A DNA stretch of 64,000 bases from Wuchereria bancrofti (GCA_005281725.1 SSBO01000007.1:874402-938401), one strand, 5' to 3'; shown: positions 1 through 13,440, counted from the stretch's first letter. The notes: generated from the sequence alone by a model not told the origin. Numbers and translations: made by a program.

Positions 1-108
1 AAAGAACTATGATGATGGATGAAAAATTATCATCAGTACATATCAAAACAAACAAGTATTTAAAATAACTCAGTTGTAATTTATGGTTAAGTTAACAGAA
101 CATACCTC

Positions 109-144
109 ATAGAAATATCATATGATATAGAAATATCATATGAT
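109..144. repeat. 18-bp perfect tandem duplication
   Basis: ATAGAAATATCATATGAT occurs twice in direct succession in the intron after the last visible unc-40 exon. Confidence 0.85.
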
Positions 145-206
145 ATGATATTAGTGCGATGGCTAAAAAAATTTACTTGATCGTGAAATTAAATCAATAA
201 AATTAC

Positions 207-3200
207 CGCTGTTTTCAGGCTTAATCGTAAGTTGAGCATCACGGCTAGCACGAGTTTTGCCCTCATTCGTTGCAACACAACGATATGCACCCTCATGTTT
301 GGGTAAGACGCTACTTATCTCAAGTGTCGAAGTAACCGGAAATATTGTTAAAGAACTATCATCTCCTGCAACAAGAAACTTCAATATTAACATTATCTTC
401 CGAAAAACAAGGTATCGATTTGACACTAAAACCATCCCTTTCCAAACGAAGTTATGAATTCAATTACAAGCTCTTTTTCATATCAGTGGGAAAAATCTGA
501 TCAGAAAGGTCAAAGTGTGAGTAATACCAAAAAAATGAATATTTCTTCGCTTTTTTATTTCGTTCTGATTTCAAAGCCTTTTCAATTTTTAAATGAACCA
601 TTAAATTTGTATGGATGAAAATAATTTCAATTTTACATGTCCACCTGTAAATTAAATTATGATAAAAACTGAAGACTTCCTATTAACCAAATATATTATA
701 AATCTGCATGTAATTCAATAATACCAATTAATTTAATTTTGTTTTCAATTTTATGTTCTTATAAAGAAAAAATTTACGGCCACTAATAATACGTTTCCCG
801 TTGAAAAACCATTCGATGTGAGCTGAAGGTTGAGAATCCTGGAAGTTATTACTCATTAACTCAACATAACTTAGAATTTAAATTTTACTAAGTTAATCTT
901 CCATGCATTCGATGTATGACTTCAATATTAGCATTATCTTCCGAAAAACACGGTCCGAAAAACCACTTAAACATCAAAAGTATTAATGGAAAATAAAAGT
1001 TTATTAACCAGAACGCAAGCAAAAGCAACACTTTGCCCGACATGCACTTCACGATCTTCTGGTTGTATTTCGAACCTGCAATAAATTCATTGAGAAAATC
1101 TACGCGTTAAACTTCAGTGATGAATAAAAGATCACAAATGTACAATAATGAATGCATTACTTTAATAAAAATATTAGTGTAAAGGACTGATTTTAAAGAA
1201 GGCATAAAACCTGCTAAGAGAAGGTAACCGAACAGCTGCCCTCCGGGAAAAATATGTCCAAACAAAACTTTTCTTGTCCGTTACATGAACTGCGCACTGA
1301 TATAAGCCTTCATCAGAGGATCCAACATTTTCGATAATTAATGAACCAGAAGATGTCACAAACCTTAACATGTTAATATCATTAATCAAGGAATGAAAAT
1401 CCGACAAACAATGACTACAAATAAACAGTACACATAATTATGCTTTTTGCAAACAAAGAGCTTTCTCATTTGATTCAAATTGACATAAATAAGGAACTCC
1501 GAAATTCAGTCCCTAAACAATTATTGTGTTTCTGAAAATATCACCATCTTGAAGCAATCAAATGAACTTTAGATATGTTATTTCGGCACAAAGAAAATAA
1601 TCTGTCAATACGTAACTTTTAGAAAGGATTTCAAGAGTGAACAAATCAGTTGTAAACATAATTAGTGTTTTCTGAATGGAAGAATCTTCAAATCTGCCAG
1701 AATGAGCTAAAACTTCCTTTGTTTTCCAGCTACTGAATGGCTGCGAAAAAAACCTTTGACTAATATTTTCAAACTTTAGGTTCTCCGTCCTCTGAGAAAT
1801 TCATTTTTATAGAATTCGACCTTTCGATATTTGGCACTTTCTATACTACTTGAATCATTCTTTTTTGATGGAGATATATGATAATGACAAAAAGATGAAC
1901 TCTCCGAAATCCCCTCTCTATACAATTGTTACCCTTTTGAAAATACCACCATTATTCATGTCACCACCACCACCTGCAATCATGAATATTCTAGAAACGT
2001 AAACAACGCTTAACCGTTCCTTTCATTCCCTGTCTAGACGTACATGTCAATGTTTGTTATACAGACCAGCGATACATCAGACAAAGTCTACTTTGCCCAG
2101 ATGTGAAAACGATGTCCTATTTTACATGAAACATTTATTTTACTTAAATGTTAGTGTCGCCGAGCGATCGCTTCGTTTTAACGAAACTGATTATTTCTTT
2201 CAACAGTTTTAATATTTTCTGCATTTCAACACTTCTAATACGATGAAATGAACCATTAAACTACAATACTAAATAAAATAGCCTGTAATTGACTCTTTTC
2301 AAACGCTTCGTTCATGTAAGACTATTTCACATGTCAACTATTCTGAATCACCTAATAAGGCATTGAGCTACTCAACCACTGAATTTATTGAACTTGGCAG
2401 TTTTTTAATTAGAATTTTCATAGAAAGGATAAAATCCAATTTTTGATTTATCAGCGAATTATAGAATTCTTGTTTATATCTCTACAGGAAAATTAATGAC
2501 ATTTGTGGTTAGATTTATTCCACTTGTAAGTCTGATTACTTCCTTTTTCTTGTGAGCTTCAGTAATGGTCCACTAGCGAATTATATGTAAATAAAGCAAG
2601 GACATTTCAGCAATGAATGTGAGGTATTGAGGGGAAGACGAAAGCACATTATCATTGATGAGCATCGCAATATAGCAAATTGCTGGACAAAGATGAAAAA
2701 AAGAGGGGACATTCTCATGAAATACCATTTTCTTAAAAGATATTTTCCAAAGATAACCCAACTAAGATTCAACTTAAAATATATTTACATTGTGAATATA
2801 ACAAACGTGCAACTACATTTGCCAATCTTCTACAGAAATTTAACTGGAATCATAAAACTGAATATTTCTTCTTACATTCCATACTACACACTCAGACTAT
2901 ACAGTATTCTGTCATTCCTTCAATTTGCCGAAGAAAATTGGTTATTTTCTATAAGGCACGTGTTGTTTTCTCTTAATTTCTCTGTAATTATATTTGGGTT
3001 CAATTTGTTTTGATAAAACTCAATATGTTCATGTTTTACGTCAATAGTGCACAATTAGTATACCTGTAAACAATGTAAACACTAGTATATAATCTTACTG
3101 CAGGTTCATTATAAGTTTCGAAATACTATATAAAAGGCCTTGAAACGAGACGAGAATTAATACTTCATTATAATGATCTAAAGTAGTAGAAATCGTTCAG

Positions 3201-6200
3201 AAACTTTTCTGTTTCATTGAAATGATCGACTTGGAGCCTTGCTAGTCAGTTTCTACCGTTAACCAATGATCAAATCTAGGATCTTATTATATTTTCGCAT
3301 ATTATATTAACAACTTGCTACAACCTGCCACATAAGAACTGCATTTTAAAAATGCTTCTGAAATTTATCAAATCCCTTCTCTTCTTTCAATTTTCTATTT
3401 ATGTCTGCTCTCATTTCTTACGAAAAAACAATCATGATTAATGTTTTCAAATCTTCGGAAAAAAAACCAGTATTAGAAATCTAATTTACCCCAATATCCA
3501 TAACAGAAAAGACTGAACAATAACAAGTACGATAAAATCGGGATGCAATAAAAATAAAACATTTAAATACCATAATAAGACGGGAGTAAAAAAAAATTAA
3601 ATTAAAATACTATAAATTTGATGAGAGTAACATTTTTTGTGAATCTTTCCAATTTTGTACTTTTAAAAATTTTTCCAGGATATAAATGTGATAAACATTC
3701 GGTGAATCGTTAGTTTATCCCGAGCAAGGAAGAGCAGAATGGAATTTTTCCATTAGAAACAAACATATTTAATGATTTGTCAATCTGATGTTTATATTAA
3801 GCTACTGATGCTTTTCGTTGTAAGAATAATATAATTTTCATAGCAGTTGAGTTGTTCTGCTTCATGTCTCTCGCATGCGATGCCAGAAAGCTTAATTTAT
3901 TGCGCAAACAATTTCAGCCTGCATCTTCAGCAATAGAAACGAAGTCTTCAAGCTTCTACATTCTTGACCAGCCTTCCCTGTCAATTGTCCACCACTGGAT
4001 GGTCCCATTGTAGATAATTCCTCAAGTCAGATGACATAAATTAGACAACAAACCAACCGAATTCAAGCAATGTCCATTTTAAGCTACTTTATCCATTCAT
4101 CACGAATCCCTAGCGACTCATCCCAGCGACATTCAGCAACGTGTGTCCCTTTGATTCTAACCCATAACCACAATACTCCAATAAATTTCCATATAAACTC
4201 TCTGCCGCTATGTTTCTATTACTAATCCGACTTAGAGTAGCTCTTATGATGCAACAAAGACACACTGATCACTGAACAGAAATTTTCCGTTCATCAGAAA
4301 AAGAAAAAGCATTTGAAAATCAAAAAGTCGTAAAAGGACTAGGAGATTCCAGACGTAAATCAAATTAATAAATAATATTAAAATTTAAATATACTATCTG
4401 AAAAAGAAAGCAGCAGAGGACAAGTGAATTTACTGAATAAATCTTTTGAATAGACAAAAGGTAATTAGAAGATAACTGGAAAATTTTTAATAAGGAAAGA
4501 GATGAATTAAAAAAGCACACTGGAATGTTACTTTTGATAGCATGTGTCCCAACCCATGGAGCTCGAAAGACATTTACCTTAGAAACCACCATAAATTTTC
4601 CCAAAATCTCTCTTATAATCTTTCTTTTAAGCATTCTTCCCGTTCAACTCATTGATCGAATAGCATTTTCAAATTTTTTGCGGATGAATCTTCTATGATA
4701 AAGTTAACGCCACGAATAAGGAATTCCTAGACAAGAAATAATTTATATAACTATGTTGAGCAAAAAATCACTGATAAGCAAGATGTGGAAAGCAAAATTA
4801 CGACTTCATTGAAGAATAGCAATAATGTGAAATGATATGAAACAATAAATAATAAGCATCTGGTAAGAACAAAGAGGATGTGTTAAATATAAGATTAGTC
4901 ACGGTTCTCGTCATTAATTCCTAATAAACTTAGTTAAATATTGCAGATGTCAATCATACAAGCTTAACATTTAGTAATTAATTCGTTCATGTACTATTTA
5001 CTTTCATAAATCATCGAAAATTAACTTTCAGATTCTGGAAGCAATGATCATTCTAATAAACCAATAACACACAAATATACTCCTTCAGAAAAAAGCAAAA
5101 ATGACTTGCTAAAATTTGCATTTATTGCTTTTCTTGAATAACAACTTTTCCGATTTTTACCAAATTCTAAAAAATGGGAAAAAAAGAAACCACAAAAACT
5201 TATTAATTTTTATTGAGGATATTAAATTAGCTTTAGATATGCATATCAGGTGTCATTCAATGCAACTTACATTTTTCCTGTGGGCCGTAATGAACCTAAC
5301 TCCGCGCCATCTTTCCGCCATTCAGTGCGAGACGAAGTATTTCTCATCGATATGGTATATCGGCAATTCAGCTCTATCCGTCCCGCTTTTGCTACCGTAT
5401 TCGTTGGTTCCTCAGTGAAATGAAATCCAAGAAAACGGTCATCTAAAAAAAAAAAATTTAAAAAAGGACAAAATAAGTTTCCCATACAATATCAAATTCT
5501 GATAATTTTTGTTAGAATATCCTTTGCAATCACTGACATATCTTTATGTTTAACTATTGAAATTATTGTTAAATACAAACATTTATCAAACTCCAATTTG
5601 TTTAAAATTTCTCGAAAATTTTAAACATATTAAAAACTGTGGTAATTAAATTAAACGAGCTTGTAATGTTGCATTATTATGTGGTCCTGATCTTCGCTTT
5701 AATTAATCTACGGTCGTTGAAGCCGATAATGTGCGTACCACCGGTTATCCTGAAGTACTCTTATCGTAACAGATGTTGTACAGATGTGTCTTCAACATTA
5801 ATTACATGCTCCGCAATGCTGTCCAATATTTGTTTCTTTCAAAAAAAAACTTCTCTAGGCTTAAATTTGAAGTATTACTAAAACCAGAGAACAATGAGAT
5901 AGCCTCATCTGTCGACTGTTGATGACAAACTGTGTTTCTTTTCTCATTAGGTAAAACACTTTTCAGCTATTAGAAATAACTGTTCCTTACTTACCATTCC
6001 TGATTAAGTGATCTCAACTTATCTATATTAAAATCTGTCCTTTGCCTTCCTCTCCAACAATACCCAATTCTTCATCCTCTAATCGTTCTCTGTGCTGCCC
6101 ATCAAAAGCATCACTGTTTAGCGCTTTTAGCATTCCAAATTGAATCACCATAACAACAATATCAGCAGTAAACAGACAAGCTGACATAAAACCAATCAAT

Positions 6201-9200
6201 ACATCCATTTCAGTACCCGCAACCATTTTTTTTGCGCACCACTTACAACGCTCAAAAAACACGATGGAGGTGAATTCATCATAAAAATGATAATGGCGCC
6301 ACCTCCGAAAGATATGAACATCAATTTATGAAATGATGGAATTGAGCGTGGAAGAGATTTGTATAAAACCCACATAATACGGTCTAGCTTAGATCATCAA
6401 TGATATGCAACAACATAATATGGTCATCGAATTCAATTTCATTGAAAAGAATCTAACTAAGAGAAGATAAATGGATTCTCAGTGTAAGAGTAAAAAAACT
6501 AAGAAAAAAATTTCTGATTTGCTCGTTATACCGATCGAAATAATAGCAGTCCTTCATCTCCTCTTCAAATGACCCCTACACTTCTATCTTTGGTATTCTC
6601 TGAATTTCTATAATTTTACAAGAGACATATGTGTAGTCCATGAATAATGTTAATTTTCCCCGCTAGCAACTTATTTTAAACAAAATATGTAAGACTCTTC
6701 AAAAACTTTTTGTTTAACAATTCTTTACAATTCTGCATTTGAGTTAATGTTATCTATGTCTATACAGCGTTATTTCTAACTTTAGCTCATGGAGGTTTTA
6801 TAAAACGAACTCATTTCTGTCTTTTTCTACCACTACAATATAATAGATTCCCAAACACATCAATCTAAACAAATGACCTTTTTGGGTCATTAATGTCAGG
6901 CGTAATTAAAATAATTACGACGGCGAAAAAAAATAATAAATGGCGAAAATTACTTGGACTTTTCTACTCTCGACAGACCCTAATAGTGAAATTCTCAGGC
7001 TTAAACTACCGACCAAAATATTTGCACGGCTATGTACCTCCTGCAGTTCTTTTTTTTTTGTACCCATTCATTCTGGGTAAAGAATAGTTCACCGATTTTT
7101 ATGCCTCAGCTAGGAATTTGTGATACTGCAAATCAATTCAAAATAATTGTTGCAAAAAGGAAAATAGGTTTATACAATGTAACATGCCTCTTTCGCTGGT
7201 TGAAAAATATATCAACCAGTCACTAAGTCCTAGAAAAGAAACTCTATGATGAGACTACGAAATTATTCTTCCCTTATTTATGAGGATTTATGTAACGAGA
7301 GCAGAGTGTCTCAGCTAGAGGATAATTATTAACTGATAATAGTTCATAATAAACAATAAAGATATTCCCTCCTTTTTTTCTCCCACCTCTGGAGAAAAAT
7401 CGAAATGTCTATTAAATATTTACGAGGGAAACAAGGTTCAGTTTCGACTTTTTTCGGAAAAATTTTATGAAGTATACTTCCCAGCTTTACTCATACATTT
7501 GTAACATCCATTTTGATAGAGAAAATATGCCGTGAAAGAGAAAAAAAACCTCAGTAATATCGATTCTCCATAAAAGATGAAATAGATTAGCTTCCTTGTT
7601 AGCTCTTTCTTTTTTTTTTGTAAAAAATAATTCTGTAAAGAAATGAAAATAATAGAGTCCAATAAAACTAACCGGTTTCTTGTCGCAGAAACTTATAGCA
7701 CAAGGTCAAAAACTGGCAGGAAAGTTTTTAAAACAAAGAACTCAACCTAGAAAATACCATAAACCTGAAGAAGAAATACTCATACATTTGTAACCAATTC
7801 GTATTTCTCAGTGATGCTCAAATTCAACCAAAAAAATTTCTTGAATTATGAAAAATTTATTACAGTGAACTAATATGCATTTTTATATTATTAGTAAGCT
7901 CTGGATTTTATATGTATATGATACTCCCAAAACTTAAAGTTGCCTTAATACTCATAATCTCAATAAATTCACTGAATATTTTGCAGCAAAATGACCTTGA
8001 TAGTACCATGGTACAGTGTTGTACCATTTTTCGATTTCATTTTCAATATGAGCAGGCAAATGGACGACCCAGCTCGCTCTTATCATTTTTGCAATTTGTG
8101 TTGAAGAGTGATTTTTGAAAGCATAATTTGATACCATGAATAAGGGTACTCGTTCACGAATGCATAGCAATAATTAACAGACAGCCAGTCTCGACCAATC
8201 TTTGGTCATAAACTTTTTTCGAAACCTCCAGAAGTGATATATATATATATATATGTTAAACACTGGTACTACCCTCTGGAGAAGATATGACATCTTGGCG
8301 TTAGCATCCTATAAGCATTATTGTCTGACAGGCAGGAGCAGAATAAAGTTTCAGTGACAGGTGTCGAAAAAAACCAGCCAAGCACTCAAAAAATTTAACT
8401 ATATGAACAAATTCAAATCTTCTGTCGACATAACAACTTAATTAAATGAAAACTTGTTTACCTGAAATGTTTCTCTTGTAATATTTAGATGACCCTTTTA
8501 TGACTATATTTTAGTAAAAACTTTCACAAGACGGGTGTACCACTTTTTCCTCATTATTCAGAAAGTTAAGGGGAAAAAAAGAAATCCTTATTTGTTGATG
8601 ATTCTCTTTCAACATGTTTCTTCGGGTTGCCCCAAAGAAGCTTTATATTTGAATAATTTGGAGTTTGAGATTAATAACAGAAAGTGATATTAGTAAGTGA
8701 AAAGTAATTTGTATCAAAAATTTTCAGAATCATCTCTATGTTTTTATAAAAACTAAACTAAAAGGAAAGAATGGACTTAAACAATTGAACAATAGTGGAA
8801 TAACACACGACAGATTTATTTTTAATTCAACTATTTAAAATATCATAATCAAATGAATGCTACAGTTTTCTGATTTTCTGTATTTATTGCCTATAACATT
8901 ATTATCCAGCTTTTTTTTCTTGCACTTACTGCGTGCTACTAATCCAGGCAACATTACTGCACTTGTCACATGAAATTCGAACAGGATGATGATATATTTG
9001 GCATCAAAATTTCAAATAAATTTTAAAATCGATAGCAATGTGAAGTGAGTTTCAACGACATACAGACTCAAAAGTTCACAAAAATCCCGTAATCATGTTT
9101 CTAGAGCAAAACCATCCCATCCATCCACTAAATGACTGATTGGTTTTTTTTTTTCTCCTTTTAATTGCAAGTGTAATGGGATTGATTTCATCCAGTGCAT

Positions 9201-10752
9201 TAGGTCAGTGTGATTGTTAATAACAAAAGAGCAGATGGTTTCAAATGAGAGCTAACCATGAATTTTGCAACCACATATCTTCAGGAATCTTATTTTTTCG
9301 ATTCATTCCTTTTTTCATTTGTCTGTCTCTAGAAATAAAAATAGAACATTTTTTGATTTACATAATTCTTTCCCCTTTATTAAATATCACCTCCAAATAA
9401 ATTTTCGTGGTACGTCAACAAGTTAAAGAAGTATAAATAGTATAAAAATATTGTGATGAAACACTAAAAAAGGAATACATGGCCTTGGAAGAATATATGC
9501 CCAACTCAAGAATTTCCGGAGAATACAAACAAAAGTAAGCGAAACAAATAAGAGGATTAATGAGTGGGCATTCTAGAACTTTAAAAGGAAAAATTTTAAG
9601 TTTGAAATTCAAGTACAGTTAGAAATTTGAACCAACAGACATCAACCTTTCTTTGACTCTCATACGAATCACAAATTTGATATTAAAGTTTTATAGTAAT
9701 AAAAACTTCCTTTCAGGTATATCACTGTATGAAAATCCTATAATGGCCAAGCAACTAATAAATGTTTTCGGTCAGTTACAGAATATCAATTATTGAGAAT
9801 ATGAAAAAGAATGCAGATTACGCCGAAGTTTTATGAAGCATCTGCAAATTTAAGCAAAATAATTTTTGTGCTTCTTTTAAAGCTACTTCTTTCTGATCTT
9901 TTAAAACAGAAACTTTCAAATCTGCATCAACTTAAAATTAAATCCAGTATACCGATCGAATAAATCACTACAAACGAATACTCTTCGAAATTTTACATCA
10001 CTGTGACGGTGCCTTTGCATTACACTGATAACTTCACTAAGTGGTTGACTGAACAGTCATAAAGAGCAAATGAAAGGACTGACAATGCCCTTTTCTTCTT
10101 TTTACAGTGTCACATTTTTTTCAAAACAGATAATTTTATACTATTCAAGTTAAGACTATTGCATTAGGTTTATCGTGATATAAATCATAGAGTCTTATAT
10201 TTTTCTAAAAAAAAGTGTTAGTTTGCAAAGAAATGTTAGTTTACAAAGAAGACGGAAGCAACTTCAATTAGAAACTTTGTTGACCTGTATTTCAAAACTG
10301 TTAAAGTCTGAGAAATTTACAGAATTGATGTTGTGCGCCTTTTCAACAAATATGCGAAAGTACGTTTGCTGCCAAAATGACTTAGAAAAAGTTTTATGAA
10401 GAAAAAAGTACCAACGTATGAAGCACAAGAGGGAAGCCAAAAAAACTAGATTAACAACACTTTATTATTTTACTTGAACAACGAAAAACTACTACTGATG
10501 AATTGCGTTGATTTTCTGTGACGTTGATAAATCATTTTAAAAAAAGTGTATGAAAGGTTTTAATCTAAGATTAAACTAAATTAAATTAACAAACAAATTT
10601 GAATGTGAAAAACTAACCATTATCAGGTAGTGATCGCTTTCTGAAAATTCGAGAGGATTTCTGGTCACCGACAACAGATGAATTGCCTGCACTGCCGCAG
10701 TGAACAGATTTTGATAAGACGACAATAAATACATAAAGAATTAATGCAAAGG
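207..10752 (-). CDS. unc-40: UNC-40/DCC/Frazzled netrin receptor, 5' part (signal peptide, Ig1, Ig2)
   Basis: Transmembrane axon-guidance receptor for netrin (UNC-6); only the N-terminal ectodomain lies in the window. Exons in transcript order: 10618-10752, 5301-5442, 1229-1414, 1009-1075, 778-838, 207-365; every junction is in phase. The first encodes a hydrophobic signal-peptide core (FALILYVFIVVLSKSVHC). The next two form Ig1, with FHFTEEPTNTVAKAG, the WRKDG strand and the DEGLYQC end. The last three form Ig2: FEIQPEDREVHVGQSVAFAC, then IEWFFNGKR, then HEGAYRC. Order and spacing match DCC Ig1-Ig2. The exon with the start codon was not found: the exon at 10752 begins with two bases of a split codon after an acceptor. 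The gene continues past position 1, so later Ig and FnIII domains, membrane segment and tail are absent. Introns of 3.9 and 5.2 kb are large. Family sure; UNC-40 rather than another Ig receptor is likely. Confidence 0.85.
378..953. repeat. 35-bp direct duplication in two neighbouring unc-40 introns
   Basis: Positions 378-412 and 919-953 match at 33 of 35 bases. The first copy lies 13 bp upstream of the acceptor of exon 207-365. The second sits in the previous intron, with exon 778-838 between them. Confidence 0.85.
1415..5300. other. unc-40 intron (3.9 kb)
   Basis: No exon with supported splice sites and family similarity was found here. The sequence is AT-rich with many stops in all frames. 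An open stretch at 2627-3013 on the plus strand resembles no family and has biased AT-rich composition. A slightly GC-richer patch at about 3865-4060 stands out but shows no decisive coding signal. Confidence 0.6.
6023..6320 (-). CDS. Possible terminal exon of an unrecognised membrane protein inside an unc-40 intron
   Basis: On the minus strand one frame stays open from about 6320 to a stop at 6023. It reads as a basic and aromatic stretch, one strong hydrophobic segment (VLIGFMSACLFTADIVVMVI), then an acidic tail with LEDEELGIVGEEG. The change from hydrophobic to acidic polar sequence looks more like protein than random intron. No start codon, convincing acceptor or family match was found. 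It lies in the 5.2-kb intron between the unc-40 signal-peptide and Ig1 exons, on the same strand, so it would be a nested gene or a chance open frame. Low confidence. Confidence 0.22.
8237..8254. repeat. (AT)n microsatellite
   Basis: A short alternating AT run of about nine dinucleotides inside the large unc-40 intron. Confidence 0.8.
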
Positions 10753-11736
10753 CTGTAAATATGATGCGATCATTGGTTATTTCATTTTCAAAAATGTTAA
10801 CATAAGTTACACCTTTTATTGATTGGTCACAACTTAAGTGTTCAATAGTTATCTTCTGATATCAGTTCTTCCAGCGCACCTATTGAAACCTTATCTGATT
10901 CTTGAGAGAACTCACGAAATCACCCTCCGTTAATAAGGTTGTAGATAGTCCCACTGCCAAACTTCCACTATCAAATTCTGAATTTGAACTTAACAGCTAA
11001 AATGCGTTAGATCAACTGATTTGAACAGCAACCGAATTAAGCTTATTTCCAAAACAGTATTAACTTCACATTATTTTGAAAGCTTACTGAAAAAAAAAAC
11101 TTACACGGATTGATATCCATTCACATTCATACATCAATGGGTAACAACGGATCAAATATAATCGAATAAATGTTGTATGCCCATATTAGAGTACATTCCA
11201 ACTTCTAACTCTATACCACTGATCATCCATTATTAAATCTAAGAATCTTAAAATTCAACTCATTTGATTTTAAAGAATTCATTGTCAAACATTAATATCG
11301 GTGAGGTTCGGAATCACGAAGAATTTGAAAAGCATGTGACCTATGCACAGTTTAATGGTTCAAATAATACAGTCAAAAATAGAACAAAGAAAGTCCACTT
11401 CGTACGAGATTACCATACAGTAATATATATAATATGTAGTCTCTGGCCTTTCATCTATATAACATAATCCTAGCCTTATATATCATAAGAGTAGAAGACT
11501 GCAAATCGTCACCAGAAGGGAATAAATTCTATTAACCCTACCATGAAAGAAAGCAGAGACAACAAAAGTTGTCAAAAATTATTTCCAAAGAGATGATTTA
11601 AATATTACAACTTCCTGTTTTGTGAATCCTACTAGGTATTAACACTTCTTAAATAAATGTTACGAATATGGAAAATTTGTGGAAAAGACAAACAAACCGC
11701 AACTTTATTATCCAACTCTTCTAGGAAGTTAATGAA

Positions 11737-11766
11737 TATCTTATTCAAGAACACTTGAATAAGATA
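11737..11766. repeat. Perfect 13-bp inverted repeat (hairpin, 4-nt loop)
   Basis: The arms at 11737-11749 and 11754-11766 are exact reverse complements (TATCTTATTCAAG against CTTGAATAAGATA), separated by AACA. It lies in the intergenic space between unc-40 and the nucleoporin gene. Function unknown. Confidence 0.7.
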
Positions 11767-12038
11767 CTTAGCCGCTGCGACTTTAGCATTACATATTTGA
11801 AGAAGAATGGAAAAGACCCCGTAGTAATCAAAAAATAGGAAAATATGAAAAGAACATATATACAGTACTAAAAAATTGCTTGATCAAGAATGTTCCCTTC
11901 AACTGGGTAATCGAGAATTGACAGTCACGAATTTCTCAACAAACAACGTTGGATAAAGATTTCAGGTTCTGAGTTTTACTAGATAAGTTGATAAAACAAA
12001 GGATTATGTCTTTATTTTTGATCATAGCAAAAACTACT

Positions 12039-12560
12039 CATTTAACATTTGGCAGACTATATGAATGTGTATTAGTAATATTAGGAATCAGAAATAATCC
12101 CTTCCTTTAGTCTCTCTTATTCTTTCATAAATCAGAAGTTATTGAAATGGTCAGATTAAATTAAGTGCTATTTAATGCAACGTTAAACATTGAAAAATAG
12201 CAATAAAAATAGGAATAATTCTATAAATCTAAAATTTAACTAACACAAGAATTATTTCCAACTAAGCAACACAAATAATTTCATTATGAATAGTAAAATG
12301 CCAAAAGTAATATAAATCAACGAAATGTGGATGATAAATGAGTGAAAGAAATAAATTCATTTACTTATACTTACTTATTCATTTTCAACTTCCAACTTGA
12401 ACCAAACTATTCCTTTTCAACCTGATATATATAGATCCCAGTTCAATTTAATGAAAATGATAAAGAATTATGAAAGGATAAAGAAGAAATAAAGGAAGGG
12501 ATTATTTCTGACCGCTAATATCACTAACATACATTTATATAGTCTGGCGAATGTTAAATG
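12039..12560. mobile_element. MITE-like element with about 90-bp inverted terminal arms
   Basis: The left arm (12039-12129) and the reverse complement of the right arm (12469-12560) align over about 90 bases at roughly 80-85% by eye. They include an exact 22-base match (12088-12109 with 12490-12511). The roughly 340-bp interior is AT-rich with no open frame, so any mobility would have needed a transposase from elsewhere. Both arms begin with CATTTAACATT read inward. I could not find a target-site duplication, so an old inverted duplication is the alternative. Confidence 0.6.
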
Positions 12561-13220
12561 CACAACGCACGAGCAATCCAGCTGACAAACTTATGCTTTA
12601 CTTATGATGTAATAATTTATTTATCACTATAAAATTATTTGTTAAAACTGGCATAGCGATCATAAATCGAATAATATATCAAATGAAGAAGAAAGACATT
12701 TCACGGAATTCTTCATAGTACTATTGCCCATTTCTATCAATGATTAAATAATACTGTATCAAAAGATGAATATGTTATTTTTCTTTTCTGGGATATAACC
12801 ATTCAAGTATGCAAATCGAACAGGAAAGAACAGAACAAGAATTACTAAGGATAAAACAAAAGATAAATAAGCAGTAGTAATAACAACACGATTCTAAGCG
12901 TTCGAATCAAAACGATCGAATAGTATCGCAGTAGCACTTAGATGGCGTAGACGTGATAATTGTCATGCAAAAAAGTGCTGTGAACTGTCTCAATGATACT
13001 TATTACTCAACAATAAAATGTGAAATATTTTTCATTCATATGCCACAGAAATGTTAACACAATTTCTGTATTACTTCATATTTCATCATTTTATTCAGAC
13101 TACTAAAAAGTTAATTTCGGGATAAATTCATAATTCCCACATTTACCCATAAGCAATCATAAAGCAAAAGAAATTAATGAAACGGAATGAAATAATAAAT
13201 ATTAGACAGAAGATGAATGC

Positions 13221-13440
13221 TAGTACTACTACTACTACCCGCCCAGCTCAATGACCAGTTGTAACAAAGAATTGGGCGGGTACAGGCCGTAATTTCTTCT
13301 GGGCGTGGCCACATTACTTCCTGATTTGCATGTTCGCCCTAAGCGCGCCAGTTTAAAAATTTCTGTTGAAATAGTTGCGTTGCGTTGGTTGCGTTGCGGT
13401 TTCGTGTTTTTTTGATGATTTGTGGGCAAGTTGGGTGGGA
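13221..13440. promoter_or_regulatory. GC-rich promoter-like patch with paired GC boxes
   Basis: About 200 bp of clearly higher GC content in AT-rich surroundings, between the minus-strand unc-40 gene and the plus-strand nucleoporin gene. It holds a 10-bp inverted repeat of GC boxes (TACCCGCCCA at 13236-13245, TGGGCGGGTA at 13273-13282), a GGGCGTGGCC box near 13301 and an ATTTGCAT octamer near 13324. Known GC boxes bind Sp1/KLF-type factors and the octamer binds POU factors; use here is inference. It begins with a short (ACT)n run. It could serve either or both flanking genes. Confidence 0.4.

Larger units (their letters stand above)
5443..10617. other. unc-40 intron (5.2 kb)
   Basis: Apart from the doubtful membrane-protein exon near 6 kb, no coding or RNA feature is supported. 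It holds an (AT)n run and an imperfect 18-bp tandem duplication near 10215-10250. The sequence is AT-rich throughout. Confidence 0.6.

Noticed and set aside
2627..3013. 128-residue open frame on the plus strand in an unc-40 intron
   Set aside because: AT-driven composition (Ile, Phe, Leu, Asn, Lys), no domain, and antisense to the host gene. A small orphan gene cannot be excluded.
3865..4060. GC-richer patch in an unc-40 intron considered as a decayed retroelement
   Set aside because: Short reading frames only, interrupted by stops, with no motif specific to a reverse transcriptase or transposase.
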